Source: Culex pipiens pallens (Eukaryota > Arthropoda > Insecta > Diptera > Culicidae). From it: a stretch of 64,000 bases of DNA. Positions 23,360-36,109 of the stretch are shown piece by piece. The stretch's first letter is position 1. The number at the start of each line of letters is the position of its first letter. Made by a program: the position numbers and the translations under genes. A model generated the notes under the pieces. It was not told where the DNA came from and did no database searches. It saw nothing but the letters and a program-made list of their open reading frames with translations. The DNA is taken from contig NC_068939.1 in NCBI RefSeq assembly GCF_016801865.2, positions 4,726,382 to 4,790,381 of the forward strand. The letters run 5' to 3'.

Positions 23360-25400
23360 CACCCCATAGGTTCCAAAAAAATCGATCCTCACCATTAAAT
23401 TTTAAAACATATTCAAATCAATCTCAGTTGGCAAAACAAAGTCCCTAAAAATGCAAAATTTCATAAAAAGGGGCTTTCCAAAAATGTATGAATTTATTCC
23501 ATTTCGGTGCACAACGCTTACTCAGATATTTGTAATGATGATCATAGCTTATTGAAACATGAAACTATATCAGTATTTAATAAAATACTGCAAAAATCAA
23601 CCGGAGCGTTTGGTACGGTATGTCCACGCATCCCTCCTCCCCTGTAGATTCTGTGAAATGTGATCCGTTCACAGAATCCTTTCTGCGGTAAATACAACGC
23701 AGTAGGGCTGGCCACTTTAATTTTTGTAACGCATTTTCGTGTGTTCTCGGATATATTGCAACTATTAATAATGACAACAAAAGTGCTTGGGGCATAATCT
23801 AATCACAAGACTTTCATCAGACTAGCTGCGTTTGTGTTAGATTAGATTAAAGTTCAATTAGGAAATAAAATTATATCAAAATTTTGAACATTATTTTATA
23901 AGAATCATGGAAATACTGAGCATGCAATGTTCATCGCGTGAAAAAAAATAAATCCAGAAATGGTGGGGAAAGCATTCTTATGTTTCTGCAAATATTTGAA
24001 AAAAAAATGAGACGACACTTTTTCTCGAAATAACTTTTAATATGCGATATAATCCCAAAATAACTCTCCCCGCGAAAGCATTGCTCCCAGGCACAAGCCA
24101 CTCTCCAAGCTAGTTGATAATGATGCCAAGCTGAAGTGAAAACTTGTAAAACCCCAAGCAACTATGAGAAAAAGTATGATTATCACAACCGGGCGAAAAA
24201 AACATGGTTCTTGTAAACATCTCTCCTCTTTTTCTCCAGGGTGCAATGCGTTAAGCGCAACATTACTGCTACTCTTGTTCGCTTTGGATGTTGTGCTTTT
24301 TCATCGAGTGAATGCTCAAGTTTTTTTGTGGGAAGGGTGGTTGATGGGTCGTTGAACAAATTTCAACCCGTTTCCATAATGTGCATCATAATGCCATTTT
24401 ACCCCGAGAAGCGAGAAGCGAACAAGAGCCAAGTGCAAATATATTCTCGCCCAAGCTTTCAAAGTCGTTTGTAAACATTAGGCTGGGGCTAGAGTGCTTA
24501 GCTGTTGCTTACAGCTTTTTAGTGCTGCTTTAAAGCTGGGTACGGTTCTGTATCAAGTAGGCGACGAGTGCGATCTACTGGTCGGATGTGCCTTTTTCCT
24601 GCTGCAGCTCCTACTTGGATGGAAGGGGGATTTTCCGACATGGCACACTTTGCTGTTTGCCAATTGGTACAAATGAAGCACTCGTCGTGCGATTAATCGA
24701 GATGTTGCAGAAGTTGGGATTTAAGCAGGATTTATTGAGTGGCAATTAATTTGAGAAATGGAGTTACGAGAATGAACTAAACTTGTTTTAGTTGGTCAGG
24801 ATTTGAAAAGGAAATCAATAGGGAAACCAATGAGCCGTATCCTGCCAATTTCAAACCATTCGTATGATAGTGCTTTTCCCCCCTTCGGGGGGTAAAGAAA
24901 GCAAAACGGTCGATTTTAATCAAGTGGAAAGTGTGCGAAGCTTTCCCGGATCGCAACCATTTCCACATTTTCAACGAAATCGCATGAATCACTTCCCTGG
25001 ACGCTGATACGATCGCCATTTGAAACCCTTTTTCTCTGCTCTATTTTTTGCTTCGGGGGAAAATTGGTGAAAAATTTATCTTGCTCGCTTTTCGGTTTGC
25101 AGTCCTGAGGAAAAAATAGCAACCTTCTTGGAACAGCTTATTGCTGGTCAATTTGGTACGGAGGAGGTTCCTTCTTTTTTTTTGCTTGCTTTGAAGTTGG
25201 TGGAAAACTTGAGTGCCTCGACCGGTAATGGGTTAGATTGGGCGGGCAAACTTGCTCAATTGGTTTGCGGGTGAATGGGCGAATCTACTGCGTTGATTTC
25301 ATTGGTGGTGATTTCGAGAATGGTCTTTTGGCATTGGCCGAAAATTGGGTGAGATTTGTTGACTTATTTTTTTAAATAACATCAAATAAAATTGATAAAA
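23360..25400. other. Non-coding stretch upstream of the left splice side of the SLO2 exon
   Basis: 24030-25350 has moderate GC and little obvious repeat, unlike the AT-rich flanks. On the minus strand it follows the SLO2 exon, so it is probably intron. I found no exon that continues the channel sequence here. Confidence 0.4.
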
Positions 25401-25482
25401 ATAACTCTTAGTACAAAGAGCATTTTTAAGGCTAAATTTATTTATATTTTTAAAATAAATTCAAAAGTTTTTCAAAACTCAC

Positions 25483-25610
25483 CTTTCTCCGTCGTCGTTG
25501 AACGCAAAGTCGCCCAGCAGCAGGTCGCGGAACCGATACCGCGGCGGAAGCGCCATCCTGGCCTGCACACTTTCCCGGTCCACCACCTCGAAGATGGTGG
25601 CCTCTTCCAT
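25483..25610 (-). CDS. SLO2: SLO2 / Slack (KCNT-type) sodium-activated potassium channel, N-terminal coding exon
   Basis: On the minus strand this exon reads MEEATIFEVVDRES, then LPPRYRFRDLLLGD and FAFNDDGE. The LPPRYRFRDLLLGD block followed by NDD is the cytoplasmic N-terminus of KCNT1/KCNT2 (Slack/Slick) channels and insect SLO2. The exon ends at 25483 with donor GTGAGT after a phase-2 codon (AG), which fits the family's next residues starting with arginine. These channels are large plasma-membrane K+ channels gated by cytosolic ions that tune neuronal excitability. The membrane domain and RCK domains are not visible in this window. The frame is open upstream to an ATG at 25790, so a longer N-terminus is possible; I prefer the ATG at 25610 because the residues before it are low-complexity. 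Partial gene. Confidence 0.75.
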
Positions 25611-26215
25611 AATCACTGCCGTTGTCCTTGGAGCGACCCCGCCGGAGAATCCTTCCCCTTCCTCCCCCGCAACGGGTCCTCCCACTCCCTCCCCTCCGCG
25701 TCCAATCGTGGGAAGGTCGGTCCTACTACCACTACCGAGGGCTCCCACCACGGCCCTACGCGGCCGGGGGGACCGAATCCGCTGCAACACCTTGCTTCCG
25801 GTTCCGGCCTACGGTTTCACTGGGCCACATACGACTGCACTACCGAGCTATGATTTCGGGGTAATTTTCGACACATTTCGACCTCTACATGGCTCTTCCT
25901 CTACTTCTCCTAATTAGTCACACTTTGAATCCCGTTTCAGAAACTCCACTACGGCGGGGAAAAAGGGTAACACACCGACACACAGTTCTTCCGCTACATA
26001 TTCTACATGGTTTGGGAAATCAATTTTCGGAAAAGCGCCGTCAGAAAATCACCACCACTATGGCGACACTCTGGAACAGACCCCTCATTATCACATTTTC
26101 CTTGGAGCAGCACCGTGTTACGGTCGTTACTACTATTCCGCGCTACACTGGAACTAAAATGGTCGTGTTGTGTGCTCCAATTAGTGTGTTCGCTTAGCCT
26201 AGCCTAGCCGGCTGA
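25611..26215 (-). promoter_or_regulatory. GC-rich 5' region of the SLO2 exon
   Basis: 25600-25850 is strongly GC- and CpG-rich compared with the AT-rich flanks and lies directly upstream (minus sense) of the SLO2 start. It may be 5' UTR, an N-terminal coding extension (frame open from 25790) or a promoter. No TATA or initiator element is convincing. Reading frames on the plus strand here are shadows of this composition. Confidence 0.4.
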
Positions 26216-26510
26216 AGAGGTTAATTCGATTGCTGAAGAAGGTTTACTGAAAGGTTGAAGGATCAAAGACATCAAATTTAGAAAGGTTAAAATTAAACTA
26301 TATATATGTTAGTTTGTTTAGAAATTTTGCAAGCAGCAGATTTCTGAATTTTATGAATTTATTCATTCTACAAATTGTCCAAACACTTTGATGCAACAGT
26401 ACCATTTAACAAAAAATCATGGTTAATTGTTTAATTATTTGTGCGATTTTAAGTACTGCCCATGAAATTTTAAAATATATGTATTTTCGTCAAGTTATTT
26501 GATTGTTTAT

Positions 26511-27648
26511 TATGGTGACAATCAGCGATGGAATAATCATCATCAAAAGAAAATCATTGGACGTTCATCAAGAGAAAAACTCCGAAGGGAGCATGACTCT
26601 TCTCTCTCGCGCACGAAAGATCGGTAAAAGGAATCTAAAAAAATTATCATCTTGATTATTCGGCGGAACATCTTTTTCACTACTACACTTGCAAGTGTAC
26701 CGTCACACGTCGAAATATGACCTGTCACATTTTGTAGATGGGCAATGTGTGTAAACAAAGTGAAACAAATATTTTTAAATGGTGCTGGCAAGGAAATTCA
26801 CAAAAAAATCATCAGCAGATTGATTTTCTTGAAGAAGTTCGGGAGCGATTTTCTTTTGCGTGATTTGCCTCCTCTCTCTTTCGCGGGTGAAGAAAGTTTG
26901 CAAGCGAAATTGATTTTTTTGCGATTATTCCATCCCTGGTGACAATAAAAAACATCGACATCAGAGATACCCTCTGACTCGATTCCTAATGCAAAAATAA
27001 GTATCTGTGCCAATTTTGAGCCAAATCGGTTAAGGCTAAGGGGTCGCTTTTTATCATTGAAGTTTATATGGGGAAAATCACGAAAATGTACGGGGAAAAA
27101 CATCGTTTCAGTAATTTTCTGCTAGGTGGCGCAGGTCTCGACCAAAATTGTCCAAGTGTGAGATTCTTGTAGGAAATTTAATTCCCTACAACTTTGTCGA
27201 AGGTTGCAAAACGATCCGAGTTGATCCTGATTTTTGGTGATTTTTCTAGAAAAAAATATTTTCTTATATACTTCCTATATACCCCTTGTATACTTTCAAG
27301 TATATAAGCCGATTTCTTTTCATCGCATTGCTAATAACTCATCAGGATCAACTCGGATCGTCTTGCACCCTTCTACAAAGTTGTAGGTAATTAAATTTCT
27401 TACAAGAATCTCACACTTGGACAATTTTGGGCGAGACCTGCGCCACCTGCTGCAAAAATCCTGAAGCGATGTTTTTCCCCATACATTTTTGCGATTTTCC
27501 CCATATAAACTTCAACGATGAAAAGCGACCCCTTAGCCTTAACCGATTTGGCTCAAAATTGGCACAGTTACTTGTTTTTGCCTAAAGAATCGATCCAGGG
27601 GGTATCTCTTGCGATTTTCCGAAATTTTCAATTTTTCTTGTCACCCTA
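26511..27648. mobile_element. Foldback DNA element, split by a nested hAT
   Basis: The ends are TATGGTGACAA and TTGTCACCCTA, with an 8-bp target duplication TTGTTTAT outside both (26503-26510 and 27649-27656). The interior is a long imperfect palindrome of about 330 bp per arm; for example, GGCGCAGGTCTCG on the left pairs with CGAGACCTGCGCC on the right, centred near 27290. After removal of the nested hAT it is about 714 bp. There is no coding sequence. A related element with TAGGGTG ends lies at 46096-46582. Confidence 0.85.
26523..26938. mobile_element. 416-bp non-autonomous hAT inside the foldback element
   Basis: The ends CAGCGATGGAATAATC and GATTATTCCATCCCTG are inverted repeats with one mismatch. 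The perfect 8-bp duplication GTGACAAT (26515-26522 and 26939-26946) consists of host foldback TIR sequence, which shows that this element landed within the terminus of the foldback element. The frames across it are not coding. Confidence 0.9.
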
Positions 27649-27659
27649 TTGTTTATTCT

Positions 27660-28265
27660 TATTTATTTGTCTTCGTCTTGAACAGACTGTTTTACAAGGT
27701 CAAGCCATTAATCGATCCACAAACTTATTGACCATCAAAAGTTTGACTGTCCTTTGCAATTTTGTTGCAAAACATTTATCAGAATAAGAATCATTTCACG
27801 GAAAATTTGTCGAAAATTCCTGTTTCCTGAGAAATTTGTAACCCTGGGAAATTGGACGCTCAATATTTAATATATAACTTAAAAAATATGTTAAAATGAC
27901 ATACAATTACAAAAATTGCTGAAACCATACTTTAATTGCAAGTTTTTATCAGGTCAATTTATTATTACAATTATTCTATATTTTATTGAAAAATACAAAA
28001 CCCTAATTCTATATTCTGGTTTAATAAAACTCAAAAAAATACAAACCTAGAATTATTTATGATTAAAAAAAGAGAAGATAGGGCTTTTTCATCTACAGTA
28101 AATTGATTTAATTAAGCAAAAAATTACGACAACCAATTCATTAACGAGATCTGAGAATATTTTTAGTTATTTTTTTTATATTTTCAAATATTGAAATGAA
28201 GTCTAACCTCACAAAATGTCTAAATAACTATATTTAGACCATTTAGAAAAATGTCCAAAAACATA
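27660..28265. other. AT-rich stretch, nothing assigned
   Basis: Low-complexity AT-rich DNA with no supported frame and no clear repeat boundary. Confidence 0.4.
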
Positions 28266-28269
28266 AAAA

Positions 28270-28640
28270 TATTTTTTGTCGCGTAACAACTAACTTTCCT
28301 GTCATTCTCGAACGACGAAATGGCATACTTTTCATTACCAAAAATAAAATGACAGAAAACTATTACCTTTCAATACCAGTGCTGAAAAGTTGAACTTTTC
28401 AACACTAGTATCGAAAATAAACATTTTTCATTTTTTTTTTATTTTAACACATGGATGTTAGACATAAACATCATTTCAATAAGCGTTTTTCGGGATTGCA
28501 AAAAAATTGTAAGCAGCTCGTTGCAAAACTTGATTTTTTTCAACACCCAACGTACTTATCCAACTCGGTAAACCTCGTTGGACGACTCGTGCTGAAAAAA
28601 TCTTCTTTCTTCAACTTGTTACATAAACTACATAAAATTT
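28270..28640. mobile_element. Second copy of the MITE found at 6713-7140
   Basis: It shares TTTCCTGTCATT, CGAACGACGAAA, GCTGAAAAGTTGAACTTTTC, TTATCCAACTCGGT and GACTCGTGCTGAAAAAATC in the same order as the element interrupting the CR1/L2-like RT, and ends with the same ACATAAACTAC-type sequence. It has a deletion relative to that copy. Confidence 0.65.
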
Positions 28641-28649
28641 GTTGCTTTT

Positions 28650-30440
28650 TTATCAGAAGCTGGAATCTCAGCAACCATTGATCCAAAATTAAAAATGGAT
28701 TGATCTGTGGTTTGTAGACTGGATTTCATCATGTACATTTGAAAAAAGTCCAGTCAAAGATGCCAAGAAATGGATTAAAGTGGATTAAACCAATTCAACA
28801 ACAATACAACATCGTCAAAGACACCAAATCTATCGAATACTTTTTAACATTGAAATATACATTTTTGTATGACAAACCCTCAAATTTGTATGGACAAATT
28901 TATGATGAAAAATTTCTTATTTGAGCATAATTAAGATGTATGCAAAGTTAAAGGCAAAATAAAAAATAGTAACATATATCATTTAACTAAGTCCCAGAGA
29001 AATGCTCATCTCTTATATTATGGAAGAAACACTGAAGCTTTCCAGCTAGAAGCATTGACAAACAAACCAGATTTAATTCTCAAATCGATACATTAATACA
29101 AGACTGATCAAAAAGTTTGAAGGAAAAATTGGTGAATGGAAAATTAAATCATCACTGCTCATTTTAGGGCATTATGAAACTGTATAAATTTGTATGTAAT
29201 AAAGAATAAATATCACACCGATATTCTTTATAATAATTACATTCTAACTCAGTGAATTAAAGCAATGCAAAAGAATTAATTTTGTAATTTTAATCAGCAA
29301 ATCCAAACTAATTTTAACTACCGATTTTAAACATTTTTAACTTGTTTAATCGTTGTTAATTGTAGAATAAATTATTCTTAATAATTCTCAACTATAATAA
29401 ACTTTGACTGGGTTCCATCGAATTAGTCAGGAAAACTTTGCCAGTTCAATAAATCGGGAAACAGCACTCAGAATTCTTTGTAAGCAACTGAATCGTAAAT
29501 GAATGTCAGGATTTTTCAATGCCAATCAAATACCAAATGATCCCGAGAAAGTAGTTTTAAAAATTCACAAAATCAATACGGACCATTTGCCATTCCTAAA
29601 TCTCCTCCACTCATCTCTTCAACCCTTCTCCACCAGTAAGTTCCAGTAAATAAACTATCCTCACGGTAATCGATTTTCCCGTTCACGCGCTCACACTAAT
29701 TGAAAATCAATTGTTATCCTTCAAGTACTACCCCCTTCCCCTTTATTTTATCCACGGACCACGGATGGTCCGTGCAACTTTGAAACACCGCCGGAATGAT
29801 TGATTTCGATTAGTCGCAACCACTATTCTTCTGTTTCTTCCTCAGGATGACGGCGATTGTGGAACTAGGTAAAGGGAAAAGGTAATATCACTCTATTGAT
29901 AGATAACGATAACCGACATTATCGACGCCACAGGGATGGTCACTTGAAAAATAGTGGGTTGTTCTTCTTCTTCGTTTTTTGCACAGGGTTTTCCCCGCCA
30001 GGTGATGCACCGGAAGTCGTGGCCGACGGCGACGATTGACGACGATTGTGTCTGGAAGTAGGAAATAGATAAAAAAAAGGAAAGCTATCAATTATTGCTC
30101 GCGGAAGTCACGTGGAAAGTGGTTGATTTGTAATCGATAGACGGTACAAAGCTGTCCAATTGGATGGTAAGACGGAGAAAGGAGAGGATGAGCCGGATTG
30201 ATTTGTTACGTTAAATAATTGAAGTGGATTGAATTGGCCTGAAGCGGATCGAAGAAATAGCTTTTCATTTCTCTTTTTTAAACAAAATTGTCCCTACTCA
30301 TTTCCCTTAGACACCTAATGTAAGCTATTATAGGCCAAAAATGTATTAAAATATAATAATAGCATCTTTTAAACTGATTTTACAGAAGATCTCTCAATAC
30401 TAACAAATATAAAAATCATCAAAATCGCAGATCTATCTGA
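28650..30440. other. Non-coding stretch, no gene assigned
   Basis: AT-rich to about 29550, then mixed composition with pyrimidine-rich parts. No frame shows a domain. It may be upstream or intronic DNA of the SLO2 gene. Confidence 0.35.
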
Positions 30441-30459
30441 GCAGTTGTCTCAACGCGTA

Positions 30460-30522
30460 CACCAAGATTCGAACTGAAGCCCTTTGGGTAAGAGTCGAAC
30501 ATTTTACCGCTGTGCCACGAAA
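30460..30522 (-). repeat. tRNA-like head, probably of a SINE
   Basis: On the minus strand GTGGCACAGCGGTAAAATG resembles a tRNA D-arm/A box and AGTTCGAATCT resembles a T-arm/B box, about 35 nt apart, with CGACTCTTACCC between. The T-arm pairing and acceptor stem are poor, so it is not a functional tRNA. The body and tail of the SINE are not delimited. Confidence 0.5.
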
Positions 30523-30529
30523 GCTTATT

Positions 30530-33010
30530 GCTAGCGGAGAGGCAGAATGCGAACACGCTCTTCGCCGTTTGCACTCTCTCTTTCTTTATCTCTCTGGTAG
30601 TGACTCTGTGGAACTGTCATCACCCTGATATTACATTGCTTTGCAGCAATTATTGTTTTGGGTGTAAGAAAGACAAAAGCTGAAGTATTAAAAAATGACA
30701 TAAATATATATATTCGGGGAATTCACTTCGAGGGTTTTGAAGGAACGTTTCGTTAAAACATTTCAAATAGTTTCACACCTAAAAGGATCGATTTTATTTT
30801 TAAAACCGAGAATAATCCACCACGAAGACTTTTTTTAACACATCTTCAAAAGACATCTTTAGTTTCAAAAAGTTCTAGAATAGGACGTCATCAAAGAAAC
30901 CCACACGTATCACCTCTAAGAGAGAGAAAAAATATTAAAACAATCAAGAAGCCTTCCTTTGTGCTCGTGTTTGTATTTAATCGGCAGCCAATCGAAGCAA
31001 CCCCATCGCCGTTTGGAAGTCTAAATGGCACCATTGTTGTCGAGGTGTTTGTGAAAGGAAAATAAAGTGTTGCTCCAAGAAGAAAAAAGAAAACAGTATG
31101 GATTGCTTGGATGCGCGCTTGGTAGCAGGAGGAAGGACGTGGCTAAATTTAGTAGCAGCAAAAGAAATAAAAATAAGGAGGGAAAAAGGCTCATTTTTGG
31201 AATTAATGCACACAAATAGACGAATACAGAAGCTAATTGAATCAAGGACTTGGATTTGCAGGAAATTTTGAATAAAAATTGAATTTGAAAAAAAAACTTA
31301 AGAAAATGTTAAAATTACTGATTAAAATTCAAATGAAAAACTATTTAAAAAGAAAAAAACCAAGGTCACCCAGAAATATCAATTCATAAACGAAACCCGA
31401 CCTGACCGCACGAGGGCAGCACGTGCTAAATACCGCCAGCAGAACTCATAAAGAGAAAGAGACGATTCGAATTAGTATTAATAGAAGATGGACGAAAGTT
31501 GATAGTCGGAATAATTGAATCGTCGTCCGGCATTTCTCGGGCGATTCCGTCCAGTTATTAGCATTACAGGACACGAGAGAAGAGAGAGAGAAAAAAAAAA
31601 CAATACTCAAAGAGATTTGGGGACTTAACATTCACCTCGGGCGATTGTTATCGATCCGAGCTTAACGATATTGTGAAGAATTTTGATGGGTCCTTGCTTG
31701 GGTCCTTGTTTCGGGGGAGCCTTTTTTGCACGTGGGAATGTTTGGTTATATAAACAAACAAATAAGGACAAAAGGGAGAAGGAAGGTTTGAGTGGCATGA
31801 TCAGATGATATTAATTTATTCAATAGAGTTTTATTGTTCTCATTTAGGGTGAGGGAAGTGGTGCAACTGAGTTATAGGTTATAGGATTTTTTTTTATTCA
31901 AGAAAGTAAGCAAAATCATATTCTCTGTTGATGACAAATGACCTCTCTTAGTTAAAGCCACATTAATGAAATAAATAACAAATCCTCTTAATATCTTTAA
32001 AGGCAATATCTTTGAAAAATTGAATCAATAGAGTCTCCCAACAAAATAAAGTCAAGGAAAGGTTTTACAAGCAACAAAAAGAACTTTTTTCCTCTTTTAA
32101 TTTTAAGTTTCTCAACAAAGTATTTGTTGGGATCCACAAAGGTTACTTCTAATTTAACGAAAAAATTAAAAATATGCATTTTTTTGCTTAGAACATAAAC
32201 AGCAAAACTATATTTTGTCTTAATTCACATAGCTCTACATATCGCCACTTGTGTGCTATCTTATGACATAACCTATATTTTTACAGCAGAAGTGGCAGAA
32301 GATAGCACACAAGCGACGATAAATTGTTATAAGATTAATAGTACATTGAACAATAGAAAAATCTGTAATAGGGAATCAAAGATTAAGTTTAATATGAAAT
32401 ATTATATTTGAAACATTGCAAAAAATGCATAGCTCTTCACAGTATTACCGAAGACAAAAAAACGAATAGAATATCATTATCATCTCTGGTATGTTTTTAA
32501 TCAAAAAAAAATCTACCCAACAAATAAAAAAATTGACAATTTTTTTTTTATATTTTTTCACAAATACAAAGCATGTGGAAATAAAACTAAAATTTTCTTA
32601 TTTGAGTGTTATTTGTGTGAGTGTGAAAAACAAGCGAAAAATGAAAAAAAGAACAGGAAAATATAAAAAAGCATTAAGCATTAAAGAACGAATTCAAACC
32701 TAGAAAAGTTAAGCTTTTTGTAAATATAAAATTACTGAAAATTATTTTTAAAACATGGAATCTGAAAAAAAAACAAAAAATCAAGAAAGCCGAATTGAAA
32801 ATTACTGAAAATTACTTCTAAAATATGGAATCTAAAAAAAATAACAAAAAATAAAAAAAAACTCCGAATTGTAAACGAACAGTCTAGCATGCTTAAGTCA
32901 GTTGTTGTTTACATAATTAACGAGCAAGATAGGAGTTTGTTTACATTCACCTTTGGTCCGATTACATTGTTTTGCTAGTAAAGTTGAAACAATAAATATT
33001 TCTAAACGAT
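30530..33010. other. Non-coding stretch with a small hairpin
   Basis: Contains a purine-rich run near 31560-31610. At 32238-32320 the segments TATCGCCACTTGTGTGCTATC and GATAGCACACAAGCGACGATA form an imperfect hairpin. 32430-32880 is A-rich. No coding sequence is supported. Confidence 0.4.
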
Positions 33011-33024
33011 AAGTAGCTTTAAGC

Positions 33025-33902
33025 CAGGGGTGCACAAAGTTTTTGAATGGCGGGCCAAATTTGAAGCTCACATAAGCTTGCGGGCCAAATGTGAAAATTG
33101 TTGATTTGAAAAAAAAAGAAAAAAAAAACGTTATTTCAATCTATAATACTGATAAATACATCAATAAGTTAATGTTTTTTTGCAATTTTCATATTTTTTC
33201 GAAAATATTTGTTTTCCAACAGTTTCGATGAAAAAAGCTGCCAATCCAATTGCATAGATTTTTTTTAATAAAAAATTGTATTCAAAATCTCATTACTGCG
33301 ATTTTCATGCCTTAACAAACATTGAAATCAGTTGCTGCTAATATATTAATGCTGAAGACAAACATGGATTCTTTAATAAAATGTTTGTATGGATAACGTA
33401 TTTGTTTTATATTAACCACAAATAAAAAAGTTCACAAAAAAGCTAAAAAAAGCCTTAACCTTAATTTACTAGAAATTTCAAAAACACTTTACAGATGGGT
33501 CAAAGGGCCATTTTATTATCTTTTTCACTCAGATCTTTTCAAACACGCACGAAGCAAAATGATCATCGTTCGGTCAAAACCAAGTAAAAACGTTCATCGT
33601 TCGGTCAAAACGTTCATCGTTTGTGCAAAACAAGAGAGAATTGAAGGAAAAAATTTCATTTCCGGTCTCTTTTCGCTCAATTTTCTCTCATTAATTTTTG
33701 AATTCCTTCATTTTCTTTACATTCGCGTCCTATTTCCTACTCCCTGATTCCTGTTTACATGCATTGGAGTTCATTGCTCATGAAAGTGAGTTCATTGTTA
33801 GTATTCGTTTGAAAACCTACCAATGAAATCGAGAATACATGATCGTTCAAAATTGGTCCGCGGGCCACGTTTGGCCCGCTTGCCATACTTTGGTCACCCC
33901 TG
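33025..33902. mobile_element. Non-autonomous hAT transposon (878 bp)
   Basis: The ends are CAGGGGTGCACAAAG and CTTTGGTCACCCCTG (inverted, two mismatches). A perfect 8-bp target duplication CTTTAAGC flanks it (33017-33024 and 33903-33910). Subterminal GCGGGCCAAA/TTTGGCCCGC motifs occur at both ends. A short ACGTTCATCGTTCGGTC motif repeats in the interior. There is no transposase. Confidence 0.92.
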
Positions 33903-33910
33903 CTTTAAGC

Positions 33911-35915
33911 GGCTTTCTGTCCCAAAAATCACTAAAAATCATTTTTTCAACTACGGTATTTTCTTTCTTTAATGGACCGCCACTTTCTTAAATTGAAAAA
34001 TAAGATCCATCAACGTCAATATCGCAACAAAATAAAGTTAAAAAAAGCTTTTTGATTTCATCCATCATGATCAAATCGTTGGATGCGGAGGTCATAGAAA
34101 TTTTCAAATTCTGGCCTTGACGGTTATGTTGATTTCACTTACTACTCAAATGACGTTTTAAACATTAAACTGCAAAGAAAAAATATTGGAGGGCATTTGA
34201 GGGTTGATATTCTATTTTTAATAAATTCCTGGGATAATTGTTGGATTGGACTAATAGTTGGAATGTTACGAGTAAAAAAAAACATTTTTAACCCGATTTA
34301 ATATCACCAGAGGTGAAATAGAGCCTTTCTTACAAAATGATGAAACTCCGACAAATATATTGTTGCAATTAATTTTTCAGAAACAAAATGATGCCACCCA
34401 GTGAGAATTTGACCTAAAACTTCAAAAAAATTTAGGCTTAACCTCAAATGCCATTTTTTTTTAAATTTCAGAGATACATTATGGGTCGCAAGATATTATA
34501 TTTAATATGAAAAACATATTGGATTGACATTATTAGAAAAAAATAAAGGGTACTCAGACTTTAATTTAAGTCTATGATTAACTTTAAAAAATATTTATCG
34601 CTATTGCACTTTGTCGATCTTTGTCGATATTATGAGAAGCCAGAAAGAAAACTTTCACGCGCAGCGTTAAACGCGCAAGCGTAAATGTGCTGGCGTTTAT
34701 GCTTCGACTTGATGACTTGTCGATCTTTCGAGCGAGAACGAGCCGGGACTTTGAATTTGATGTTCAGTATATGATTTTGTATAAAACCAAAAATTTAATG
34801 GGAAAAAATAGGGTAAAAATAAGAAGAAAAACACTAATATGGCTATATCTCTGGAAATACATTTTGGAAAAGCTTCAAATTTTGGACCCAAGCAGTTTAT
34901 GGCGCATGTTTTCAAATGGATTTTTGTTTGAAACTGAATTCTTTTAATTTAATAGTGTTATTTGTAAAATTGTCCAAAAACTACCTCTAAAAATGGCTTT
35001 GACCACATTTATTGGTCGAAAATTGTGAATCGAAAAATAAAATGTTCGTCTCCGACCCCACGGCTACAAATCTGACTTATACAAATTGTGGGTTTTACGA
35101 GCGGTTTTCCAATGATGGAAGACACTAATTTTTATGAGCGGATACAGCATCGCTCAAGTATTTCAGAAAAAGAGCTCTCAAAAATCAGACTTTGAGTTCC
35201 GGGTTTCGGGCCAAAATTCAATCGAAAGAGCGCATCTAAACCTTCAATTTAGTAATAGGATTTTTTCCTGGGACGATTCCTCGCCGTGCACGAATTTTTT
35301 AAGATTTCTGAGAAAAGCGTTTTCCCAAAAGCAAACCTTAAACCTTTCTTTTGTAAGAAAGGCAAAAAGAGGGCGGTGCCAAAGGAAGAGGAAAGGTCCA
35401 ATCTGCACCAAACTAGGGATTTCTGTTAACTATCGATAGATGAACGTTCCTGCCAAGTTTGGTCCAAATCGATGCAGGTCGAGTCCAAAAGTGGACCCAG
35501 TTGAAAAATGTCTTTTTACGGGTTGAAGCCCATTTAGAATATAAAGTCGGAGGGGGAAATTTTGTATCGTCAAATCAAGTGCATTTTTGGTATTCGGGCA
35601 CAGTACTGTAATAAAAAAAAAAGCCACAAAAAATTAATTGTTTTACACCTTTTAGTCCAACATCCCCTTCTAATAGAGAAATGTGAAAAATATTACTTTT
35701 AAGGCACATGACCTTTGAGTACAGATATAAAATGGAGCCATTGGTCAAACGACGTTCCATTCAAGATTTTGGCTTTCACCAGTAAATTATTTTTTCATTA
35801 CTTTAATGATAATAAAACCGCCACACATTTGAACCATTTAGGACCAGCTCCAACGACTAAATGCGTGATCGACCACATTTCCACGCGGTTTTATTTAACT
35901 GCTTTTTCGACCTTC
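33911..35915. other. AT-rich stretch, no gene assigned
   Basis: Contains interspersed-repeat-like sequence (34800-35500), but no termini were resolved. Frames such as the 101-codon one at 35134-35439 carry no domain. Confidence 0.35.
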
Positions 35916-35918
35916 CTA

Positions 35919-36101
35919 CACGGAGAAAAAAGAGTTCCCAAAATCGTGAACAAGCGTTCATGAAAATGGGAACCACGAACAAAGTGTTCAAATTTCATGG
36001 TACGTTTTTCAAAATCGTACCATGGGAATTGAACACTTTGTTCGAGGTTCCCATTTTCATGAACGCTTGTTCACGATTTTGAGAACTCTTTTTTCTCCGT
36101 G
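35919..36101. mobile_element. 183-bp palindromic MITE, copy 2
   Basis: Same length and near-identical sequence as 14369-14551. It starts CACGGAGAAAAAAGAGTTCC and ends with the reverse complement. TA lies on both sides (35917-35918 and 36102-36103), which suggests a TA-type duplication. The two frames covering it arise from the palindrome. Confidence 0.87.
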
Positions 36102-36109
36102 TAGAAGAA

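Noticed and set aside
30460..30522. A functional tRNA gene
   Set aside because: Acceptor and T stems do not pair well; a tRNA-derived SINE fits better.
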